From: Candidatus Regiella insecticola LSR1
GTDB lineage: Bacteria; Pseudomonadota; Gammaproteobacteria; Enterobacterales; Enterobacteriaceae
DNA: 64,000 nucleotides
NCBI RefSeq assembly: GCF_000143625.1
Contig: NZ_GL379592.1
Coordinates: 286,872 to 350,871, forward strand
Reading direction: 5' to 3'
Both the position numbers and the translations under genes were made by a program. This document shows, in pieces, positions 32,145 through 42,762 of the stretch. Below the pieces are notes generated by a model, which saw only the letters and a list, made by a program, of their open reading frames with translations, was not told the DNA's origin and searched no databases. The stretch's first letter is position 1. Every line of letters starts with the position of its first letter.

Positions 32145-33831
32145 ATGCGAAAGTAAACGCCCACTTTATATTCCTTACACCGGCTCGATACTGCTGGAGT
32201 TTTCATTACTCAATAAGGGAAGCGCCTTTACAGAAGATGAACGTAACCATTTTAATCTGCATGGTTTACTGCCCAAAGAAGTAGAAACAATAGAGGCTCA
32301 AACTCAGCGCGCCTATCAACAATATCAAGCGCTTAATAATGACAATGATAAACATATCTATCTACGTAGTATCCAAGACACTAACGAAACACTATTCTAC
32401 CGCCTACTCGACACGCATCTTAGTGAAATGATGCCTATTATTTATACTCCTACTGTTGGTGAAGCTTGTAAAAATTTTTCGGCTATCTATCGGCGCGCAC
32501 GAGGGTTATTTATCTCTTATCCTAACCGTGTTCATATTGATGACATGTTACAAAATGCCACTAAACAAAATGTAAAAGTGATAGTGGTTACGGATGGTGA
32601 ACGTATTCTTGGCTTAGGTGATCAAGGCATTGGTGGTATGGGGATCCCTATTGGTAAGCTTTCACTTTATACGGCTTGTGCCGGTATTAGTCCCGCCTAT
32701 ACATTGCCGGTGGTACTTGATGTTGGCACCAATAATGAAAAATTACAAAGCGATCCTCTGTATATGGGCTGGAAACATCGGCGTATTGAGGATGATAAAT
32801 ATGATGCTTTTGTTGATCTATTTATTCAAGCGATAAAACGTCGTTGGCCGAATGTACTCTTGCAATTTGAAGATTTTGCTCAAAAAAATGCCACCCGATT
32901 GTTAAATCGCTACCGTGATGAACTATGTTGTTTCAATGATGATATTCAAGGAACAGCGGCAGTGACACTCGGTAGTTTAATTGCCGCTAGTCGGGCGGCG
33001 GGCTGTCAGCTACGTGATCAAACCGTGGCTATCCTTGGTGCCGGTTCGGCGGGTTGTGGGATCGCGGAACAAATTATCGCGCAGATGCGGTCAGAAGGAT
33101 TGAGTGAAGTAGAAGCCCGTAATCGGATCTTTATGGTAGACCGCTCTGGTTTAATGACTGATAAATCATCTCACTTACTCGATTTTCAAAGTAAATTGCA
33201 ACAAAGCAGTGATAAGTTACAAAGCTGGGGCTTACCGGTTGATAAGATTTCCTTATTAGATGTGATACGTAATGCTAAACCTACCGTTTTAATTGGTGTC
33301 TCTGGTCAGCCAGGGCTGTTTGATGAAGAACTTATCCGCGCCATGTGCCATGATTGTAAACGTCCTATTATCATGCCATTATCCAACCCGACGTCAAAAG
33401 TTGAAGCGCTGCCAGAGAATATTATTACTTGGACAGAAGGCAGAGCAATTGTCGCGACTGGGAGTCCATTTCCACCAGTAAGTTATAAAGGACAACTTTA
33501 CCCTATTGCCCAATGTAATAATTCTTATATTTTCCCCGGAATTGGTTTAGGTGTATTAGCATCAAACGCCCGTAAAATCACTGATGGTATGTTGATGGCG
33601 GCAAGTCTTGCCCTGGCGGATCTTTCGCCATTGGCCATTGATGGGAAAGGTGCCTTATTGCCTGATATAAATGATATCCAAAAAGTATCAAAAGAGATTG
33701 CTATGCAGGTAGGTAAAAAAGCACAAGCAGAAGGGGTGGCAATAATGGTATCCGAGCAAGCTTTAGCTGAATCTATCAAAAGTAATTATTGGCGGCCACA
33801 ATATCGTATGTATAAAAGAACCTCCTTTTGA
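32134..33831 (+). CDS. maeA: NAD-dependent malic enzyme
   Basis: Converts malate to pyruvate and CO2 with NAD. ATG 32134 gives 565 residues, the E. coli length. Strong matches are [33 protein letters not shown], the substrate/metal region [11 protein letters not shown], the NAD-binding [11 protein letters not shown] and [19 protein letters not shown]. It begins inside the end of metG, so it may depend on metG transcription and translation. It is followed directly by repeat C. Confidence 0.97.
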   Translation: MELECESKRPLYIPYTGSILLEFSLLNKGSAFTEDERNHFNLHGLLPKEVETIEAQTQRAYQQYQALNNDNDKHIYLRSIQDTNETLFYRLLDTHLSEMMPIIYTPTVGEACKNFSAIYRRARGLFISYPNRVHIDDMLQNATKQNVKVIVVTDGERILGLGDQGIGGMGIPIGKLSLYTACAGISPAYTLPVVLDVGTNNEKLQSDPLYMGWKHRRIEDDKYDAFVDLFIQAIKRRWPNVLLQFEDFAQKNATRLLNRYRDELCCFNDDIQGTAAVTLGSLIAASRAAGCQLRDQTVAILGAGSAGCGIAEQIIAQMRSEGLSEVEARNRIFMVDRSGLMTDKSSHLLDFQSKLQQSSDKLQSWGLPVDKISLLDVIRNAKPTVLIGVSGQPGLFDEELIRAMCHDCKRPIIMPLSNPTSKVEALPENIITWTEGRAIVATGSPFPPVSYKGQLYPIAQCNNSYIFPGIGLGVLASNARKITDGMLMAASLALADLSPLAIDGKGALLPDINDIQKVSKEIAMQVGKKAQAEGVAIMVSEQALAESIKSNYWRPQYRMYKRTSF

Positions 33832-33833
33832 TC

Positions 33834-33994
33834 TTAGCGCCTGTTCGAAATCTTTTGCGCTCGCTGATACTTCGTCAAAAACGAGCTAAAAATGCTCATT
33901 TACGCTCTTCATTAAGTACAAAAAGGAACTACGCTTTTTCGCCCATTTTTTCCTTGTCTTAGCGTCGCTCAAGAAGATTTGGAATAGGCTCTTA
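33834..33994. repeat. Repeat C, full-length copy
   Basis: About 160 bp, starting TTAGCGCCTGTTCGAAATCT and ending TTTGGAATAGGCTCTTAGG. The interior is an imperfect palindrome around AAAACGAGC / GCTCATTTAC. It starts 3 bases after the maeA stop. No transposase-like reading frame is visible. Confidence 0.8.
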
Positions 33995-34103
33995 GGCTGT
34001 CCACTGAAATAGAAGCCCGACACTGTGATCAGTATCACTCTTTAATGGAGATCATTTGTTCAGTGCTGTAGTGAGCCTTGCTTCATCCTGTTAGCTGCAG
34101 TAG

Positions 34104-34862
<759 letters not shown>

Positions 34863-34868
34863 GTTGAA

Positions 34869-35573
34869 TTAATCGTTATTATTAACTGCCCGTAAAAATT
34901 CTTGCCGCGTACTTTGATTAGATTTAAATAATCCACCGAGAGAAGTGGTGGTGGTTGCACTGGTCGCATCACAGATCCCTCTGGCTTTGACACAAAAATG
35001 AACCGCATCAATCGATACCGCTATATTTTCCGTATTAAGTAAAGTCTTTAACGCCAGAAAAATCTGTTGTGTTAGCCGCTCCTGCACTTGTGGCCGTTGA
35101 GCAAAGAAACGGACGATACGGTTAATCTTTGATAAACCAATAATACAATTTTCTGGAATGTAAGAAACGGTTGCTTTACCGTCAATGGCAACAAAATGAT
35201 GTTCACAGGTACTCGTCAAGGTAATATTGCGGACTGTAATCATTTCATTGATTTTCATTTTATTTTCAATGAGAGTAATTTTAGGAAAATTAGCATAATC
35301 TAACCCGGAAAAAATCTCATCAACGTACATTTTAGCTATTCGATTCGGTGTTTCAGCCAAGCTATCATCGTTTAAATTAAGGTTAAGTAACTCCATAATT
35401 TCTTTCATATTCTCTTCAATACATTTTTTACGCGTTTTAGCATCTAACACTTCACCTGATAATGGTGTTTCAAGGCCTTCTTTTTTCAGCGCATCACGGA
35501 CTTTTTCTGCTTCTTTATTCATTTTTTCTGCTTTTTTATTTATTTGGCTCATTTCTTCACTTAGCAACGGCAT
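34869..35573 (-). CDS. folE: GTP cyclohydrolase I
   Basis: First step from GTP to folate. It has 234 residues (E. coli 222). The core is strongly conserved: [20 protein letters not shown], the zinc and catalytic segment [31 protein letters not shown] and HFCVKARGI. The N-terminus carries an unusual Lys/Glu-rich extension ([14 protein letters not shown]), which may mean a start further in, at the ATG of MNKEAEK. It has no operon partner. Confidence 0.96.
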   Translation of the reverse strand: MPLLSEEMSQINKKAEKMNKEAEKVRDALKKEGLETPLSGEVLDAKTRKKCIEENMKEIMELLNLNLNDDSLAETPNRIAKMYVDEIFSGLDYANFPKITLIENKMKINEMITVRNITLTSTCEHHFVAIDGKATVSYIPENCIIGLSKINRIVRFFAQRPQVQERLTQQIFLALKTLLNTENIAVSIDAVHFCVKARGICDATSATTTTSLGGLFKSNQSTRQEFLRAVNNND

Positions 35574-35597
35574 TATTTTTTCCCACCGCTTTTTTAA

Positions 35598-35626
35598 ATA
35601 AAAAAACCCCGCATTGCAGGGTTTTA
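35598..35626 (-). terminator. ompA terminator
   Basis: On the minus strand AAAACCCTGCA / TGCGGGGTTTT form a G+C-rich hairpin followed by a T-run, just after the ompA stop at 35648. It lies between ompA and folE, which read in the same direction. Confidence 0.85.
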
Positions 35627-35647
35627 TACATAAGAAATTGATTCAGC

Positions 35648-36697
35648 TTATGGCTGAACAACCGCTTCTTTTTCACCTTTTACTTCGATTACTACGCGCC
35701 GATCTGGAGCCAAGCACTCAATCTTCGCTGCTCTTTTCATATCGTCACCACAAGTAGAGCCTGTTACTGGGTTTGCTTCACCCATACCCCGCGCTGATAT
35801 TTTATCAGCTGGGATGCCTTTAGTAATCAGATAATCCATAACACTTTGTGCGCGTCTTTGAGACAGTGCTTGATTATATGCCTCTTTACCCATACGATCA
35901 GTATAACCTAACACCAGCACACTACCATTTTTAGGATTGATGCTGCTTAACTGGCTATACAGATCATCCAGCTGTGTCAGACCTTCTGGTTTTAGCGCAG
36001 ACTTGTTAAAATCAAATAAAACATCCGCGTTCAAAGTGAATCTCTCAGGCTCTGCTGGTGTAGGCGGAATTACCGGTACTATCGGTGCATCTTGAAAACG
36101 ATACGCCACACCCAAACTTAGATTAGTGTTATCTGGACGAGTACCAAGAGTGGCTTCATCACCCATATTATTAACGAACTGGTAGTCCAAACGTGTTACC
36201 CAATTTTGGGTAAGGGCGTATTCAAGACCCACGGCAGCTACTGGAGAAACACCTATATCATAATCTCTAATTTTTTTTCTAGGGTCGCCGAGGTTACCTG
36301 TAGAATCAGCACGCCAAAGCATACCCCCCAGACGAGTATAAACATCCAGATCTTCTAAGACCGGGTAGCTCAGTTTAGCTGCAAGTTGAACCCCATGTGC
36401 TTTAAAAGCGCCATTCTTGACATCGCCGCTGTAATGCATGCGACCAAACCAATCGTATCCCATTTCTAAGCCAAGATATTGGTTTATCTGATAGCCTAAA
36501 AACGCACCGGCACCCAATTGATCTTTTCGAGTTGAACCATCACCCACACCTTTGTAAGTATGGTTCATAAGTGTATCATGGTACCCAGACCAACCTACTT
36601 TAGCGCCAGCGTACCAAGTGTTATCGCGAGGGGCGGCTTGCGCTAAAGTAGCGAAACCAGCCAGTGCCACTGCTAATGCTATAGCTGTATTTTTCAT
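35648..36697 (-). CDS. ompA: Outer membrane protein A
   Basis: The major outer-membrane porin and structural protein. ATG 36697 has GAGGCG close upstream and opens a signal peptide ([15 protein letters not shown]). An 8-strand barrel (residues about 22-195) is followed by a Pro-rich hinge ([10 protein letters not shown]) and a peptidoglycan-binding OmpA_C domain ([20 protein letters not shown]). It has 349 residues, near the enteric norm. It is intact, in contrast with the decayed neighbouring genes on its 5' side. Confidence 0.97.
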   Translation of the reverse strand: MKNTAIALAVALAGFATLAQAAPRDNTWYAGAKVGWSGYHDTLMNHTYKGVGDGSTRKDQLGAGAFLGYQINQYLGLEMGYDWFGRMHYSGDVKNGAFKAHGVQLAAKLSYPVLEDLDVYTRLGGMLWRADSTGNLGDPRKKIRDYDIGVSPVAAVGLEYALTQNWVTRLDYQFVNNMGDEATLGTRPDNTNLSLGVAYRFQDAPIVPVIPPTPAEPERFTLNADVLFDFNKSALKPEGLTQLDDLYSQLSSINPKNGSVLVLGYTDRMGKEAYNQALSQRRAQSVMDYLITKGIPADKISARGMGEANPVTGSTCGDDMKRAAKIECLAPDRRVVIEVKGEKEAVVQP

Positions 36698-37242
36698 TTT
36701 ACGCCTCGTTATCATCCAAATAGGCAATGAGCCTGAAACATTATTTAAGCTCTTGATTAAAATTTTCGCCAAGATTTTTATGCTCCCGTTTATGACGTTG
36801 CCAGTGTAATTTGGCATTATAAAGCAACCCCGGCGATGTAAAGTCTACAACGTAGTAGAAAACTTACAAGTATGATGTGGTGAAGCGCCCTAAAAAAACA
36901 TGAAATTATATCTAAAGTTTAATGATTATTGTCATAAATTAACGATATTTACAGCATAAATTCAACCAGTAAAGCCCGCTTTACTTAGTTTTATAGATAT
37001 TTTTTATGTTTAACATAATAAATTGTTAAATTTTTTCGCATCAAGCTGAGGCGTACTAAAATGCCACGGTGAAATAGACTTTTTGTGCAAAACCATATTG
37101 ACGGCCGAAAATTTTATGCTACGCAGCGTTCGTAATCTTCATATACCGCTGTTGACAGCGTGGTCGCTGCGCGCCTTGGACACCTTGATTCACATAAAGA
37201 ACCTTGACACTCTCCTTAGCTGAAATTCATGGAAGGATTCCT
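36698..37242. other. Gene-free region upstream of ompA; sulA absent
   Basis: The first ~200 bp should contain the ompA promoter and long leader. In E. coli, sulA lies between ompA and sxy/tfoX. No SulA-like frame and no clear LexA box is visible here. 37070-37200 contains a decayed MITE-like segment (words GCAAAACC, AATCTTCATAT, GACACCTTGATTCACAT). Confidence 0.6.
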
Positions 37243-37282
37243 GTTAGGGTCTGTTCGAAATTTCTTGTGCTCGCTGATACTT
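37243..37282. repeat. Repeat C left-end fragment
   Basis: TTAGGGTCTGTTCGAAATTT followed by CTTGTGCTCGCTGATACTT matches the left part of the full repeat C copies and breaks off where MITE-A copy 4 begins. Confidence 0.65.
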
Positions 37283-37460
37283 TAGACTTCTTGCAAAACC
37301 TATAGCCAAATCATTTTAATTTGATTCTGTGTTGTCGTCGCTTGCCGTGCTATTTGTACTGTCTGCACTCCTTGCCTTGAATCAAATTAAACTGATTCGG
37401 CCATATTGCGTGGTGTGAATTCGGGTGTTGCGCGGTGCTCGCAATCCTCATGTACTTGTG
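37283..37460. repeat. MITE-A copy 4, interrupted by repeat B and truncated by an ERIC element
   Basis: It starts TAGACTTCTTGCAAAACC, is broken at 37301 by repeat B, resumes at about 37407 with GCGTGGTGTGAATTCGGG and CGCGGTGCTCGCAATCCTCA (as in copy 7 at 56452), then stops at 37460 where an ERIC-like element starts. The right half is missing. Confidence 0.8.
37301..37406. repeat. Repeat B copy inside MITE-A
   Basis: About 105 bp with inverted ends TATAGCCAAATCATTTTAAT and TTAAACTGATTCGGCCATA. The centre includes GTTGTCGTCGCTTGCCGTGC, which is the reverse complement of the centre of the 53594 copy. Confidence 0.8.
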
Positions 37461-37588
37461 TATCCCCTTCGCCCTTGAAGCTGCCGTGTTGTTGGCGGCG
37501 GGGATTTGCCCGAATCAGCTAGTATGTCTATGCTCATCGGTCTCACTTCCTGGCTGCTCAAGAGGTAATTTGAAGGACTGTGGATATA
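37461..37588. repeat. ERIC-like element
   Basis: 128 bp from TATCCCCTTCGCCC to GACTGTGGATATA. It belongs to the variant with TGTCTATGCTCATCGG in the middle, like 19492 and 22160. 37589-37816 leads into tfoX and holds no other feature I recognise. Confidence 0.8.
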
Positions 37589-37816
37589 TGTTAGTCAGCT
37601 TCATATTACTTAACCCGTATTTAAACATATTTTTCAATGTCGTGTTGAAGATATAGTCAATTTTTCAAAGCGCTTCGCAGAATTGTGATGTAAGTGGATG
37701 AAAACGCACTTTGTATTTGGATACCTGGTGCATATTGCGTATTTTTTATATTAGTTGTTCCTGTAACACTTATTACAACGGAATAGTGATTTTAATTCTA
37801 CGAAAGGAGCAGTTAA

Positions 37817-38404
37817 ATGAAGCACTTATCAGAAAAAGTAATCGCTCGGATTAAGACAGATTTTACCTTTCTTGAGCCTATCACTTCTCGTTCCCAGTTT
37901 GGGGGATATGGTTTGCTATCTAATAATGTCATGTTTGCACTTGTCTCCGAAGGTGAGCTTTATTTAAGAGCCAACGATAATGTTGAACACCTATTTATTG
38001 AGCGTAACATGCCCAATTTAGTTTATGCTAAGCGTGGAATACCCGTTTTGTTGCGTTACTATTGGGTTGACCCAGCATTATAGATGGATAACGATACCTT
38101 GATTAATTTTGTTCAACTTGCCTATCAGGGTGCTGTAACTGAAGCGCTAAATAAAAAATATAGAGCACTTAGGCTAAAGGATTTACCTAATTTAAGTATT
38201 GGTATTGAGCGATTATTGTGGAAAGTAGGAATTAAAAATGTTAGTGAATTGCGGCTTAAAGGTGCAAAATCAAGTTATTTACAACTCCGTGCACTCAAAA
38301 GTTCGTTGGGTGTGAATATACTGTTAGCACTGGCTGGAGCTATTAATATGCGGTATTACCCAAAATTCTTCGCCATGAATTACTTGAGTGGTTTGAGGGG
38401 ATAA
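37817..38404 (+). pseudogene. tfoX: Competence regulator Sxy/TfoX with in-frame amber codon
   Basis: One continuous frame encodes both halves of Sxy: the N-terminal TfoX domain (SRSQFGGYGLLSNNVMFALV, GELYLRANDNVEHLF) and the C-terminal domain (LRLKDLPNLSIGIERLLWKV). A TAG at 38081-38083 divides them after WVDPAL, where E. coli has a Trp (VDESLW), so a single TGG-to-TAG change explains it. Sxy, with CRP, activates DNA uptake and type IV pilus genes. GGAG precedes ATG 37817. The protein is probably inactive, though the rest of the frame is still open. Confidence 0.85.
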
Positions 38405-38561
38405 AGGGGTCGATAGTTAGCACTCATTAATCAGAGATCTTGAGTAGAAGATTTTAGATTAGTAGTGATGATTTCCTATACATCCCCATATTCATAATTT
38501 ATTATTTAGCAAAATTCGCCGTAAACCCTCGCTGAATACGGGCGGGGATATAAGGTAAAAA

Positions 38562-38673
38562 GCTCGAGGGCTTAAGGATGGCTACATTAACGCCGCGCTG
38601 AATATCAAGCAGCAAAGCATATTTGAATTACAGGCGCCGCGGGTCTCGTCGTTTCTGCCCATGGAGGCCTGCG
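38562..38673 (+). pseudogene. TnpB-like (IS200/IS605 orfB) C-terminal remnant
   Basis: The frame reads LKDGYINAALNIKQQS and ends PRVSSFLPMEAC, the pattern of TnpB C-termini (D-x-N-A-x-x-N-I). It is cut by repeat C at 38674. Just upstream (38518-38556) is a G+C-rich hairpin sequence (ACCCTCGC / GGGCGGGG) like an IS605-type end. 38405-38517 shows nothing else. Confidence 0.5.
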
Positions 38674-38834
38674 TAAGAGCCTATTCGAAATCTTCTTTGA
38701 GCTGCGCTCAGACAAGGAAAAAACGAGCGAAAAAGCGCAGTTGTCTTTTTTGTACAAAACAAGAGAGTAAATGAGCATTTTGAGCTCGTTTTTGCGAAGT
38801 ATCAGCGAGTATAAGAGATTTTGAATAGGCTCTA
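38674..38834. repeat. Repeat C, full-length copy
   Basis: It starts TAAGAGCCTATTCGAAATCT and ends GATTTTGAATAGGCTCTA; 161 bp with an internal palindrome. It separates the TnpB remnant from the probable IS right end at 38861. Confidence 0.85.
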
Positions 38835-38860
38835 GACTTGTCATGCACAAGTGGCGGCTT

Positions 38861-38902
38861 TTAAAGTGAGAAACCTCTCCCAATAGGGCGGGGAGAAGTC
38901 AC
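38861..38902. repeat. IS200/IS605-type right-end hairpin
   Basis: AACCTCTCCCAATAGGGCGG followed by GGAGAAGTCAC forms a compact hairpin. The same motif appears in reverse complement at 49881-49922. Such hairpins mark right ends of TnpB elements and the guide-RNA region. It lies just before gltL. Confidence 0.5.
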
Positions 38903-38917
38903 CTAGAAGGATTGTTT

Positions 38918-39643
38918 ATGATTTCCCTAGAAAATGTATCTAAGTGGTATGACAATTTTCAAGTTTTAATAAACTGCTCTACTGAGGTAAAAAAAGGTGA
39001 AGTAGTAGTAGTGTGTGGCCCTTCAGGTTCAGGAAAATCTACTTTAATTAAGACGGTTAATGCCCTAGAACCTATTCAAAAAGGAAATATTACTGTTAAT
39101 GGCATTTCCATTAACGATAAAAATATCAATTTAGCACAATTACGATCTAAAATTGGCATGGTATTTCAGCACTTTGAACTATTTCCACACCTCTCTATTA
39201 TTCAAAATCTGACTCTAGCACAGATGAAAGTACTCAAACGCAATAAAACTATTTCCTATGAGAAAGGTACGCAATTACTAGACCGTGTAGGGCTTGCTTC
39301 TCATGCAGAAAAATTTTCAGCCCAATTGTCTGGTGGTCAGCAACAACGTGTCGCTATTGCAAGAGCCTTATGTATGGATCCTATTGCAATATTATTTGAT
39401 GAACCTACCTCTGCACTCGATCCGGAAATGATTAATGAAGTATTGAATGTCATGGTCGAATTAGCGGATGAAGGTATGACCATGATGGTGGTAACCCACG
39501 AAATGGATTTTGCTCGTAAAGTTGCTGACCGAGTTATTTTTATGGATGAAGGTAGAATTGTTGAAGATAGTAATAAAAATGATTTTTTCAATTACCCCAA
39601 ATCTGATCGTGCTAAAGATTTTTTGGCGAAAATTATACATTAA
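38918..39643 (+). CDS. gltL: Glutamate/aspartate ABC transporter ATPase GltL, orphan
   Basis: 241 residues from ATG 38918 (AGAAGGA 7 bases upstream), the length of E. coli GltL and close to it throughout (LENVSKWYDNFQVL, STEVKKGEVVVVCGPSGSGK, FQHFELFPHLSIIQNL). Walker A, the ABC signature LSGGQQQRVAIARAL and Walker B ILFDEPTSALD are intact. The partner genes gltI, gltJ and gltK, normally just upstream, are absent and replaced by repeats. It may serve a transporter encoded elsewhere or be on its way to loss. Confidence 0.93.
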   Translation: MISLENVSKWYDNFQVLINCSTEVKKGEVVVVCGPSGSGKSTLIKTVNALEPIQKGNITVNGISINDKNINLAQLRSKIGMVFQHFELFPHLSIIQNLTLAQMKVLKRNKTISYEKGTQLLDRVGLASHAEKFSAQLSGGQQQRVAIARALCMDPIAILFDEPTSALDPEMINEVLNVMVELADEGMTMMVVTHEMDFARKVADRVIFMDEGRIVEDSNKNDFFNYPKSDRAKDFLAKIIH

Positions 39644-39799
39644 GCGATAAGCACCCTTTTTCGAAACTCCGTCACCTATTATTGCTTATTAATTAAGGAT
39701 CAGAAGAGAGATGACCCTAGCGCTATTTGAAATCATTCCTGAATGAAAAAGGATGTAAAAACCCGGTCGCTTTTTTATTTACAGGGGCGTGTGTAAAGG

Positions 39800-39852
39800 C
39801 GCCTTTTTTGACAAAGTATCAGTGAGTACAAGAGATTTCGAATAGGCGCTAA
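39800..39852. repeat. Repeat C right-end fragment
   Basis: Words AAAGTATCAGTGAGTACAAG and AGATTTCGAATAGGCGCTAA match the right end of full copies. The rest of 39644-39799 shows no gene; it contains degraded repeat words. Confidence 0.6.
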
Positions 39853-40248
39853 GAAGCGTTATACGACATCCCTTTATTATGTCAATTTACCGGTATTTCC
39901 ATTGATGCTATTCCTGAGAAAATTACGATCCTGTATTTTTGACACTGGCTGGAAAAATACGCTTTAAGCGAATCGTTGTGTGAGGAGATCAATGCGTATT
40001 TATCTTCACGCAAGCTTTTTATCAAACGGGGCGGCATTGTTGGTGCCACGCGTATTCATGTACCTGGCTCAACTAAAAACCGGCAAAATGGCCGCGATTC
40101 TGACATGAAAGCCGCCGGTAAAGGCAATCAGTGTTACTTTGGTATGAAAGTGCATATTGGTGTGGATACGCAAACTGGTCTGGGCATTCCCTGCTGGGAA
40201 TCTCAGCAAATGTGGCCGATGTTTTATCTCCTTAACAGTACTCCATAA
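39853..40248 (+). pseudogene. IS5-family transposase fragment
   Basis: The frame reads ALYDIPLLCQFTGISIDAIP, has a TGA at 39940-39942 (probably from CGA), then continues LFIKRGGIVGATRIHVPGST and GNQCYFGMKVHIGVDTQTGL, the IS5/IS1031 DDE core. It loses the frame after GLGIPC near 40190. Both ends are missing. The N-terminal piece of a similar transposase lies on the other strand at 42564-42669. Confidence 0.8.
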
Positions 40249-40383
40249 CATAAATAAAATTCGATATCCGTATGTCGTAGTGCCATTTTTTCAACAGTTA
40301 GATGGCCATGAATAGAATAATAGTTGCATACACGACAATGAACGGTATAATCCATCCCGCTTCAAGCAGTATAGTATTTCAGT

Positions 40384-40469
40384 GCCGAAGTGGCGAAATC
40401 GGTAGACGCAGTTGACTCAAAATCAACCGCCTTCTGGGCATGCCGGTTCGATTCCGGCCTTCGGCACCA
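40384..40469 (+). tRNA. leuX: tRNA-Leu (anticodon CAA)
   Basis: 86 nt including an encoded CCA. The acceptor stem GCCGAAG pairs with CTTCGGC; the anticodon arm GTTGACTCAAAATCAAC has anticodon CAA; there is a long variable arm and a T-arm GCCGGTTCGATTCCGGC. It is nearly identical by eye to E. coli leuX. leuX is a classic integration site for P4-type islands, and an integrase pseudogene follows 160 bp downstream. Confidence 0.97.
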
Positions 40470-40632
40470 TTAACAATTTTACAGCGGTCTACTCAAGTCT
40501 ATTTTTCCCCGTAACTCATTAATATATCCAACAAAACCAGTCTACCAAGGTCAACCGTCGTCCATTGCATTCTACCTTCAAGTGGGGGCATAATTGGGGG
40601 CATCAGCCGATTCGATAAATAATGTGCCCCCA

Positions 40633-41922
40633 ATGAAACTCAATGCCCGACAGATAGAGACAGCAAAACCCCAGGATAAACCCTATAAAATCACTGACGG
40701 TGGAGGATTGTATCTAGAGGTCACTCCTCGCGGCTCAAAATATTGGCGCATGAAATACCGCCGACCTACCGATAAAAAAGAAGATAGATTAGCCTTTGGT
40801 GTTTATCCGCTGGTTTCACTTGCTGATGCTCGGGCTAAACGTGATGAAGCGAAAAAACTCATTGCCAACGGTGTCGATCCCAAAGCAGTAAAGAGGGAAA
40901 CACAAGCAGCAGTAACAGGTGAATTCACTTTTGAAAAAATAGCACGAAGATGGCACGCCAGTAATAAACGATGGGGTGAATATAATAGGGCACTAGTACT
41001 GCGTAGTCTTGAACAATATATTTTTCCTCATCTCGGTAAAACGGATATCCGTCAGTTAAAGACTAGTCATCTATTAGCACCTATTCGGGTGGTGGATGAG
41101 TCAGGAAAACACGATGTAGCACAACGACTTCAGCAGCGAGTGACGGCTATTATGCGTTATGCTGTACAAAACCATTATCGATAGCAATCCCGCTACAGAT
41201 ATGGCGGGAGCGTTATCGACAACTAAAGTTAAGCATTACCCCGCATTGCCACCTGGTCGATTTCCTGAATTATTAGCCCGCATAAGCGGTTATCGTGGCA
41301 GAAAAATGACACGTTTGGCAGTGGAATTGACTTTATTCACTTTTGTTCGTTCTAGTGAGCTACGTTTTGCATGCTGGCATGAGATTGACTTTGATCGCTC
41401 TGTCTGGGAAATCCCCGGTGAGCGTGAGCCAATCAAAGGGGTACGGTATTCTTACCGTGGTATGAAAATGAAAACGGCTCACCTTGTCCCGTTGAGTAGG
41501 CAAGCGATGGATGTTTTACAGCAACTCAAAGAACTGAGCAGAGATAATCAACGACTTTTCCCGGGCGACCATGATCCAAGCAGGGTAATGAGTGAGAACA
41601 CGGTGAATAATGCATTGCGAGTGATGGGCTATAACACACAAACGGAAGTGTGTGGGCATGGATTCAGGACGATGGCTCGGGGTGCTATGGGGGGGAATCA
41701 GGTCTATGGGCTGAAGATGCTATAGAGCGCCAAATGAGCCATACAGAGCGCAATGGGGTTCGTGCGGCGTACATCCACACATCTGAACACCTAGAAGAAA
41801 GACGTTTAATGGTGCAATGGTGGGCAGATTATCTGGATGCGAATAGAGACTGCGCCATCACCCCCTATGAATTTGCACGGACGAAAAATGTGATGCAAAG
41901 GCTATTTAGCCAGTCAGCTTAG
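40633..41922 (+). pseudogene. P4-type tyrosine integrase with two frameshifts
   Basis: The N-terminal DUF4102 domain (ITDGGGLYLEVTPRGSKYWR) runs in one frame to about 41175, the catalytic domain (LPPGRFPELLARISGYRGRK, TFVRSSELRFACW) in a second, and the C-terminus (DAIERQMSHTERNGVRAAYI, ERRLMVQWWADYLD) in a third. The second shift is at a run of seven G at about 41688-41694. It sits just after tRNA-Leu, so it is the stub of an island integrated there. I found no second copy of the tRNA 3' end to mark the far attachment site. Confidence 0.9.
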
Positions 41923-42027
41923 CGCTGGGTGAGTAGACGGTGCTAGTCTGAAATAGGCATTATGGCTTATGCGGTATAAATTGATTTAAAATAAAGGGTC
42001 AGAAAACAAGGTATCGATATCACATAG

Positions 42028-42563
42028 TCACTTTCTGCGAAGGGCTTTAGCTTGAGCCCATTTGTGCTCAATGGGATTCATGTCAGGAGAATACGTGGGG
42101 AGATATTCGAGAATAAAGCCAGCTTTCTGTATAGCAGTCTGGATGTCTTGGCGTTTATGGAAGCGCACATTATCCATCACAAGGACTGCCCCTGGAGGGG
42201 ATTTTGGCAGTAAATCTTGGGTGACCCAGGCATAAAAAATATCGCTGTTGATATGGCAGTCGAAGGTACAAACCGTAGTTAATTTTCCGTTAAGCTGTGC
42301 ACCAATGACATTAGTACGTGCTTTGGCATGGCAATCGTGTTGGCCGTAACAGCGCTTCCCTTTCACTGAATAACCATAAAGACGCGGCATATCATGAGCA
42401 AAACCGCTTTCATCCACGTTAGCCCTGGAGCTTAGTCTGAAAATCTTTTCGAGCTTGGACGTCGGCTTTGGGGGGATAAAATGTTTTTTTTATAGCTAAA
42501 ACCCGCCCGCTTTAAGGCATCACAGATACCCCTGGCACTCACACCCATCCCGCCTTTAGGGCT
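42028..42563 (-). pseudogene. IS630-family transposase, degraded
   Basis: The C-terminal half (42417-42028) has the DDE features DESGFAHDMPRLYGYSVKGK, VLVMDNVRFHKRQD and YLPTYSPDMNPIEHKWAQAK. The N-terminal half (GVSARGICDALKRAGFSYKK) is in another frame, broken at a run of six C near 42465-42475, and a piece between the halves is missing. It is not functional. Confidence 0.8.
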
Positions 42564-42669
42564 TGCCTTCGGGTAATGACGACTGAGTTTGGCTAGAATT
42601 TTTTTCCCAGGGAACTATCTTATTCATTTGCGCTAAAAAGTCGGCTCGTCTCGTCGATTTCGTTTTCAT
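42564..42669 (-). pseudogene. IS5-family transposase N-terminal fragment
   Basis: From ATG 42669 it reads RADFLAQMNKIVPWEK, then shifts frame at a run of seven A and continues ILAKLSRHYPKA, a typical IS5 N-terminus. At about 42563 it joins the IS630 sequence directly, so one element has inserted into or recombined with the other. 42670-42762 holds nothing else recognisable. Confidence 0.7.
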
Positions 42670-42762
42670 TTCACTATTAACCTAAAAAAATTATTAATGA
42701 CAGAATAGACTACTTTTATCGGTTCTTCAGGGTTTCTATACAGGCTACAACGCATAAATGCG

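Noticed and set aside
38081..38083. Stop-codon reassignment (TAG in tfoX, TGA in yidA and an IS5 fragment)
   Set aside because: TAG and TGA serve as normal stops in many intact genes here, including the prfB autoregulatory TGA and the lysS TAG, so simple nonsense mutation is the better reading.
40384..42760. A second attachment site (repeat of the tRNA-Leu 3' end)
   Set aside because: I found no repeat of the TTCGATTCCGGCCTTCGGCA sequence downstream in this window.
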